DNA of 64,000 bases, taken from Cephalotus follicularis. Lineage: Eukaryota > Streptophyta > Magnoliopsida > Oxalidales > Cephalotaceae. Below are positions 58,201 through 64,000 of this stretch, one piece after another. The DNA lies in NCBI GenBank assembly GCA_001972305.1, contig BDDD01000363.1, positions 636,500 to 700,499 of the forward strand. Reading direction: 5' to 3'. Under the pieces are notes generated by a model that saw nothing but the letters and a program-made list of their open reading frames with translations, was not told the origin of the DNA and did not search any database. The position numbers were made by a program, and so were the translations under genes. The stretch's first letter is position 1, and the number at the start of each line of letters is the position of its first letter.

Positions 58201-59008
58201 AGTCTTACCACACTGAAAACAGACACCCTCGGCCACCAACTGCTTCATACGATTCTTGGAAATATCCCCACCAGCTCTAAGATTTCCCTTCTTCTTCTTT
58301 TGCTTCTTCTTACCCTTGCCTTTTGTATTGACAGGCCCGAGCATGCCCTTCCCTTTGGAGGAAGACAAGGCACTGCCCCTTTCCTTGGGTAGAAGTGGGT
58401 CTTTGACTTCCCAGAGTTAAAATCGGCATCAGCCGTCCTCAACATAGCAATCAACTCAGAAAGAGTTACTTCTATCTTGTTCATATGAAAATTCACTAAA
58501 AACTGTGAGAATGACTTAGGAAGGGACGTAAGGATGAGATCCACATAAAGATCGTGGTCCATGACAAACCCTAATTGAACGAGGTGCTCAATCATGTCTA
58601 TCATCTTCAATCCATGATCATGGACTGAAGCTCCCTCTTGCATCTATGCCTTGAAGAGTTTGCGAGAGATTAAACCTTTGAGTCCTAAAATCAGCCCCAT
58701 ACATCTCCTGAAGATGGATCAGTATAGCGGATAAGGTCTTCATCTTCTCATTATGATGCTGAAGCTCTGGTGTCATCCCAAGAAGGGCAAGACATCAAGC
58801 TTGCTCGTCATCCTTTAACCATTTGGCCAAACGCTCACTCTCTTCGGGCGTAGGATCTTCACCCAGTGAAGGAGGCCCCCCCAGTCATCACATACGCCAA
58901 TTTATTGGCTGTTAGGACGATCTTGAGGTTTCGTTGCCAATTGTTGAAATTAGGGCCCTCAAGTTTGTTTGTCTCTAATATACGGGACATACCAGATTGT
59001 AAAGCCAT
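58201..59008 (-). mobile_element. Copia gag region
   Basis: Begins at an ATG ending at 59008 (MALQSGMSRILETNKLEGPN), with the copia gag block NFNNWQRNLKIVLTANKLAY, then MIEHLVQLGFVMDHDLYVDL and LPKSFSQFLVNFHMNK. A basic linker leads to a single zinc knuckle just before protease (CFQCGKTGH-type in minus sense near 58.2 kb). It forms the capsid of the element. Confidence 0.8.
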
Positions 59009-60884
59009 ATTCTCGCAATCTAGATAAGGAAACATAAAGATGAGTTAACATTTATTCCAATTTTAATATATGACAACCATAACACTTGGTATTTAGTTCT
59101 TGGTTCCTCCCACTATTCTAATTGTATTCCATACCGTCATATGGAACTCGAGAAGTCCAACTGCCTAGTAGGGATTGGAATCCATCGCGGTCATATTATG
59201 ACATTAGTTAGGGCATAAAAAACCATAATATATCCAATTGGTAGGTTATCTTGCCAATTTGTATCCAATACAAGATCCAATCATAAAATTCAGCATCTAA
59301 TTCAATATGGACTTAACTAGGGCATAACAAACCATTAGAATCAAGATAAGTCAAACACCCACAATCTTCATTGGAATGCACTAGTTTTAACACCCACCCG
59401 TAGGCGTGTCCAAGTCCTAAAATATAGCCACCCTTTACGGTGCCCAACACTGACGTTGACAGAGCATACCATAGGTTACCAGCCTCAGCTAGGGCATGAC
59501 AAACTAATAACCCAGGTACACCACTCAACGAAAATTATGGAAGACCACGGGGAACCACTCCATGGGTTCTTACATTCAAACTTATTATTTAGTTGAGGGA
59601 ATTTGCGGTCTCTAATTCTAATTACCAAGCCTTTAATTAATTCATTGGTTTCATTACCCAATCCAATTAATTACGGCTTTGCATGCATGACGTGTATTTG
59701 GACTATTCATCTTATGCACTTTGGATTTATTTCTAAAATAAATCAATAGAATGGCAAGGGCATCACTATAAGTAATGACTTGAGCCCAAAGTCACTACTT
59801 GGTCTTCCTAGGTGCTATGATTAAATCTATCTATTACATTCGGAACCATGCATTCATGGCCTTCATTGGTCTTGTACTTCTATTCTCCTCTCCTCCATCT
59901 CTCATTCCAAGGTTTTCTTTTACAAAAGAAACTTTATATTTTAAAAGAAAATTACATAAGAGGAAAAATAAATAGTGCACGCAAGCACCTTATGACAAAC
60001 CATTAATAAATCATAGATTAAATCATCCACAAAAGAAAACCAAAGCTAGGTCTTGTCCTTATAGGCCATCCATTGTTCATAAGAGCATTAAAGCATATCT
60101 AATATAACTTCAAAACAATACACAAATACCTCTCATAATAACCAATTACGAAATTTAATGTCAGAGGTTGTTTATAGGTCAAACTCCCACTAAATCAAGC
60201 AATGATTATTATCATCTAAGTGCCTTAATGCAAAAATTCCAAATTTTTACAAATAGTGCAATTTTTTTATAGTCTGAGCGTCGACGCTATGAATAAGGCG
60301 TCGACGCTTAACGTCTAACATCCTAAGCGCAATAGTATTCGTCAACACTCAACATCTATGTCAACGCTTAGGCAAGTGTTGACGCTTTACCCAAAAGTGT
60401 CAACACTTTAACCAATTGCGTCAACGCTTTAATCAAAACATGGATGCACAGTGCCTAAGCGTCGACAGTTTATAACAAACCGTCAACGCTTAACACAGCC
60501 ATCAGTGCTAAAATACAAGTCATCTAGATAAGCGTCGACGCTTTAACCAAAAGTGTTGACGCTTAAACCTGCTGTCAAATGACACCATGCCATAAGCAGC
60601 AGCTTTTCCAGGGATTGGACTTAGGCAATCCAATTATCTGTACTATGCAAACATTAGATAACCTTCAAATACACTATGCAGGTTCCAAACATAAGTCCAA
60701 AACATATTGTAATACAATCCCCAGGACAATACCACAAAATGAAATCCAATTTCATTCAAAAACTTGCAAACACCAAGAATAAACTTACGCACTTAGAAGA
60801 TAAGTTCATCCATACAAACACATTTGCTAATTAAACTTTTAATCAGTCATTGTCCTGGGCATCAAAATTCAACTATGAACGATG
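59009..60884 (-). mobile_element. Copia leader between primer site and gag
   Basis: About 1.9 kb with no coding sequence, unusually long for a copia leader. It includes a GTCGAC cluster at 60275-60575. No separate insertion with terminal repeats and target duplication was found. Confidence 0.6.
60275..60575. repeat. GTCGAC palindrome cluster in the copia leader
   Basis: About ten units in 300 bp: GCGTCGACGCTAT, GGCGTCGACGCTTAACGT, GTCAACGCTTAGG, GTGTTGACGCTTTA, GTGTCAACACTTTA, GCGTCAACGCTTTA, GCGTCGACAGTTTA, GCGTCGACGCTTTA, GTGTTGACGCTTAA. Most differences are C-to-T or G-to-A at CpG positions. Confidence 0.82.
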
Positions 60885-60902
60885 TGGTTGGCTCTGATGC
60901 CA
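60885..60902 (-). other. Primer-binding site of the copia element
   Basis: On the minus strand TGGCATCAGAGCCAACCA begins one base after the LTR end (CATTCCCAACA). It resembles the initiator tRNA-Met site TGGTATCAGAGC. Confidence 0.78.
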
Positions 60903-61639
60903 CTGTTGGGAATGGTAATTCATTCCCGGAGCCAGAATCGGACCAAAGGGTATTATAGGTGCAAACAAAACTTTTTAATTTAAACATAACAGCGAAAAAC
61001 AACCCTTAACACTACTACTAACAAGTCTAATTTTAGCAACATCACAAGTCACAAGGAACACCACATCATAACATACTTGAATTGGTATCACACTAACATA
61101 CAAATGTGATGCACTAACATGCCGACATAGAGAGGGACATGGAGATCATACCACACGGTGATGGCACCTTCGTCTTTGTCGGTTTAAGCTTGAGTAGACT
61201 CCCCTCAAGCTTTGTGTTCCTTCAAACAACTGGTTCCAAAACGCCAGCAACCGAGCACAAAGGAAAAACAACCCTTGTTTTGTTCTAACAATGTCACACT
61301 CAACTTTCTCTCACAATGCTCACAAAGGATGCATTGAACTTGACAAAGATTGTCAATAACAATCCACCCTATGTTAACTCCAAGCTTGGTGAATTTATCA
61401 GAGAAGGGATTACACTTCCCTTGGACGCTTATAAAAGAATGTTTCATGCTCTGTTTTTCTATGCCAACTAGTTGCGCACTCACGTTGAATGCACCAGCAC
61501 CTCACCACATCGCCTCTTCGAAAGGAATCACTTTCCACGATGCCGACGTGCTACCCACAGATTTCTAATAAGAGAAAATCGATGGGGGTGGGAGAGAGTT
61601 CGTGCGTTTTCCGCGTGCCCACGTAGGGTACCCACGTTA

Positions 61640-61765
61640 ACGCACTAAGCGTCGACGTTTTTCCAAAAGCGCTGACACTTAGACGGGCTAAACGTTGATG
61701 CCTTTCCAAAAGGGCATCGACGCTTTGATAGGGATAAGCGTTGACGATTTTCCAAAAAGCGTCGA
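61640..61765. repeat. GTCGAC-type motif cluster in the copia 5' LTR
   Basis: Equivalent of 51300-51430, with GCGTCGACGTTTTT, GCGCTGACACTTAG, GTTGATGCC, GCATCGACGCTTTG and GCGTCGATGCTTAG. Some CpG positions kept here are changed in the other LTR and the reverse. Confidence 0.75.
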
Positions 61766-61959
61766 TGCTTAGATAGGCTGGTCAAAATTTTGAGTCTAAC
61801 TCTTACTTAAATGAGCCCAACTCACTTTAGTGATGCCACATATCCTTTCGAATATTGATTAAATAAGATCAAATAAATGTGTCACCACAAATTGTAAAAT
61901 CCACCGAACCAATATTTGATTTTATAATTATCAGCAAGACTTAATATATCCAACATATT

Positions 61960-62696
61960 TGTTGACATTTATGTCTCAATCCTAGTTTTGATGATAACAT
62001 ATTTGTGTTTAACAAAGTTTCTTTATGTGCAAGTAAAAGATATAATATGCAAAACAACAAGAAAATTGTTGACAAAGCTTAAAGCGTCGACGCTTTAAAA
62101 GTAAGCGTCAGCGCTTAAGGAACCGTCGAGAGCTAGGCGCAAAGCGCCAACAGTTGAAGCATTGGAGCAAAGGAGAAAATGGCCAAACCGTCGACGCTCT
62201 GAGAAAAGCGTCAGCACTTTGAGGCTAAGCGCCAGCGCTTAGGAGGCCCATATTAGCGGTTAAAACCAGAGAATTTTGGGCTAATGAAAATTGCCCAAAG
62301 CGGCGACGCTCAACACAAAGCATCAGCACTTTGAGGAAACTGTCGACCCCAAATCTAGAACGCCAGCGCTTTGACCAGAAAGTTCAAATTCAAATACCCA
62401 ACGGTCATATAAGCGGCGACGCTTTGAAGCAAATTGTCGACGCTTTGCACAGTTGAAAAAATTTCTGACAGAGTTTTAATGCGCCGTTTTTGAAGCAACA
62501 AACTCCAAGACACATTCAACGGATTTTTCAAGTGAAAAACGGCTATAAACAAAAAGATTTGAAGAAAAGAATACAACAAGAATACAAGAGAACATACATA
62601 CAAAGATCAATCAAGAAAAACAATAACAAGCATTCAACATCATCAAGTCTCTTTCAAAAGTTCTTGTTTTGTGCCTTAGCCTATTATTGTTATTCA
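61960..62696 (+). mobile_element. Solo LTR, 737 bp, probably copia (SIRE-like)
   Basis: Starts TGTTGACATTTATGTCTC and ends GTTATTCA, with a perfect ATATT duplication (61955-61959, 62697-62701). The empty site is visible in the other copia LTR at about 51621. The beginning CTCAATCC-AGTTTTGATGATAAC resembles SIRE-type copia LTRs. About half of it is a GTCGAC cluster. No coding region. Confidence 0.82.
62085..62460. repeat. GTCGAC/GTCAGCGC motif cluster in the 737-bp solo LTR
   Basis: About twelve units: AAGCGTCGACGCTTTA, AAGCGTCAGCGCTTAAG, ACCGTCGACGCTCTG, AAGCGCCAGCGCTTAGG, AAGCGGCGACGCTCAA, AAGCGGCGACGCTTTG and others. The half-site variety is wider than in the other clusters. Confidence 0.8.
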
Positions 62697-63846
62697 ATAT
62701 TTATGAAGAAATCATTATCCGGTAAAGACCCAGTTAAAATCTCAGTTAATATAAGTGGTGGTCGTAAATTACCGAAATGTCATAGCGTTCGGTTAAGCCA
62801 ATCTAAATAATCCCAAACCTATTTAAATGCTTTCGGACTAATATCCAATATTATCCAGATGAAAAATTAATCTAATTAATTTTCTCACAATTTATTACAC
62901 ACCACTGTAACAAGAGACTTTTTAAGCCGTCGGTTCGCATGTACTATAATGCCTTGTCATACTTGGCCCCGATTGAGGTCTAGGGTAAGGATACTTGTCA
63001 ATCCTGGATAATACCTCAATGGCTAAAATATCTGATTATTACTAGGACCTTTGGTAAACTTTTCAAAAATCTAATTTCTAGTCTACCTCAACCTTGGCCA
63101 AGGATTTTATAAGTCCAAAGTACAATCAGACCATAATATGGCCGATCACCTTCGCTCAGGTGTGACAATCCCATATTGCGCACTCGCTTATATTCATATA
63201 GATTCAATCATACCCAAAGACCACTCGATTGCAAGCCCTACGCAAGAACTGGGTAAGGTGGAGATCAAAGCATAACTGTCTCCATAAAATATAGAGCAGT
63301 CGCTCAGGTCTAAGGATTAGACGAGTTTGAGAACTCGCTAAGTGACTAGCACTTATACACAACCGTAACAGGTAGGAATCACTACTGCCACGAGAATAGC
63401 GACTATCCAAATAGTGTCTCCTACGCGAGTCCTGTTCAGTGTACACGTTCTCAGCGCGCACCCCGTATTTGCCCTAGTGTCGCAACACAAATGGTAGTGA
63501 GAGAATCCATCCTCCAATTCCAAAAGCAGGCAACATATGCACAAGTCTATCCAGTTCACTAATGCCCACAAAGTGAATCTATGACTTGGAACTAGTTCAA
63601 CATAAGGAATAAAGTAACCAATCTCACTGCCTCCATGCTCTACATCCAACCTTATGTCAGGGCATCACGAGTGTAAGTAGGGTAATATTAAACTACTTCA
63701 ATTATGTGATAAAACACAAGTGATATTGCCATAAATAATATAAACAAATTAGCACATGTCATATATCTTGAAAAAGACTGTTTATATACATTGATAGGTT
63801 CGATACAGAAACCTAACAAATGGCTTGCGGGTCACCCTATCTAACA

Positions 63847-64000
63847 AAACCAAATTAGGGCTATTGTCCAAACATTGGCGCTTAACCTTGTCTACTCGGC
63901 GATCGTGTTCTACCGCCATAATAGAATTGACGCAGTTAACTTTCGGTAAAGTCAACCTGAGTTTTTCCATTTGTATTATTTTCAACTGTGTACATTGTGT
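63847..64000. other. Unassigned flank right of the copia element
   Basis: The last 154 bases are not the expected continuation of the chromovirus LTR and were not recognised. They could be host DNA or yet another element. Confidence 0.5.

Larger units (their letters stand above)
50565..63846 (-). mobile_element. Angela/Tork-type Ty1/copia element with 2.2-kb LTRs
   Basis: Minus-oriented. 3' LTR 50565-54967, polypurine tract, RNase H, RT, integrase, protease, gag, a long leader, PBS, 5' LTR 60904-63846. Each LTR carries a different solo LTR; without these they are about 2206 and 2201 bp. The LTRs differ by roughly 7 percent in a sampled 245-bp stretch, so it is old or recombinant. It is broken, with about ten interruptions. 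The flanking five bases do not match (TCTAT versus AAACC). Confidence 0.85.
60904..63846 (-). repeat. 5' LTR of the copia element, split by a 737-bp solo LTR
   Basis: TGTTGGGAATGG to CCCTATCTAACA in plus view. Matches 50565-54967 after removing the nested solo LTRs. A sense-strand open frame of 77 or more codons over about 61205-61440 is kept in both LTRs. Confidence 0.85.

Noticed and set aside
14725-60902. tRNA-like sequences at LTR boundaries
   Set aside because: They are primer-binding sites complementary to tRNA 3' ends only; no cloverleaf was found.

Overview
This window is nuclear DNA of a flowering plant, most likely a eudicot with a large, repeat-rich genome. The evidence is an intron-containing plant laccase gene, plant-specific LTR-retrotransposon lineages (Tat with a second RNase H, a Tekay-like chromovirus with a chromodomain, Angela/Tork-type and SIRE-type copia), a CACTA transposon end and AT-rich intergenic DNA. 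No bacterial, organellar, CRISPR, rRNA or tRNA features were recognised.

Layout. 1-1.6 kb: AT-rich flank with a microsatellite and foldback repeats. 1.6-4.7 kb: 3' part of an old Tat element (minus orientation) with an LTR and an additional plus-strand ORF. 4.7-7.3 kb: mostly anonymous DNA with a two-exon relic of an EFR3/SRL2-like host gene. 7.3-7.9 kb: one end of a CACTA transposon. 9.8-13.0 kb: the only host gene that looks intact, a five-exon secreted laccase of 579 residues. 13.77-24.38 kb: a young, structurally complete Tat element (952-bp LTRs, matching 5-bp target-site duplication) with gag-pol on the plus strand and a spliced extra gene on the minus strand. 24.6-30 kb: a SIRE-type copia remnant whose LTR carries a 2.86-kb solo LTR. 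30.3-38.0 kb: a third, broken Tat element whose LTR and gag each contain a solo LTR and whose 3' region is made of tandem repeats. 38.0-50.6 kb: a minus-strand Tekay-like chromovirus whose 3' LTR is split by a 4.2-kb solo LTR and whose 5' LTR is cut by the next element. 50.6-63.8 kb: a minus-strand Angela/Tork-type copia with 2.2-kb LTRs, each LTR split by a different solo LTR. 63.85-64.0 kb: unassigned flank.

How it fits together. The host contribution is small: a laccase, which probably oxidises monolignols or other phenolics in the apoplast, and an EFR3-like relic. The rest is a nest of LTR elements with at least six solo LTRs, most of them lodged inside the LTRs of other elements.

The most unusual signals are four. 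(1) Clusters of a CpG-rich palindrome, AGCGTCGACGCT and variants, recur in four different LTR-element contexts between 43 and 62.5 kb. (2) A CCGAGGA/TCCTCGG cluster is shared by the Tat LTRs and a different-family solo LTR. (3) A Tat antisense ORF starts with the exact first seven residues of histone H3. (4) The copia element's flanks do not match each other, which suggests ectopic recombination. All calls are from reading the sequence; no database search was run.
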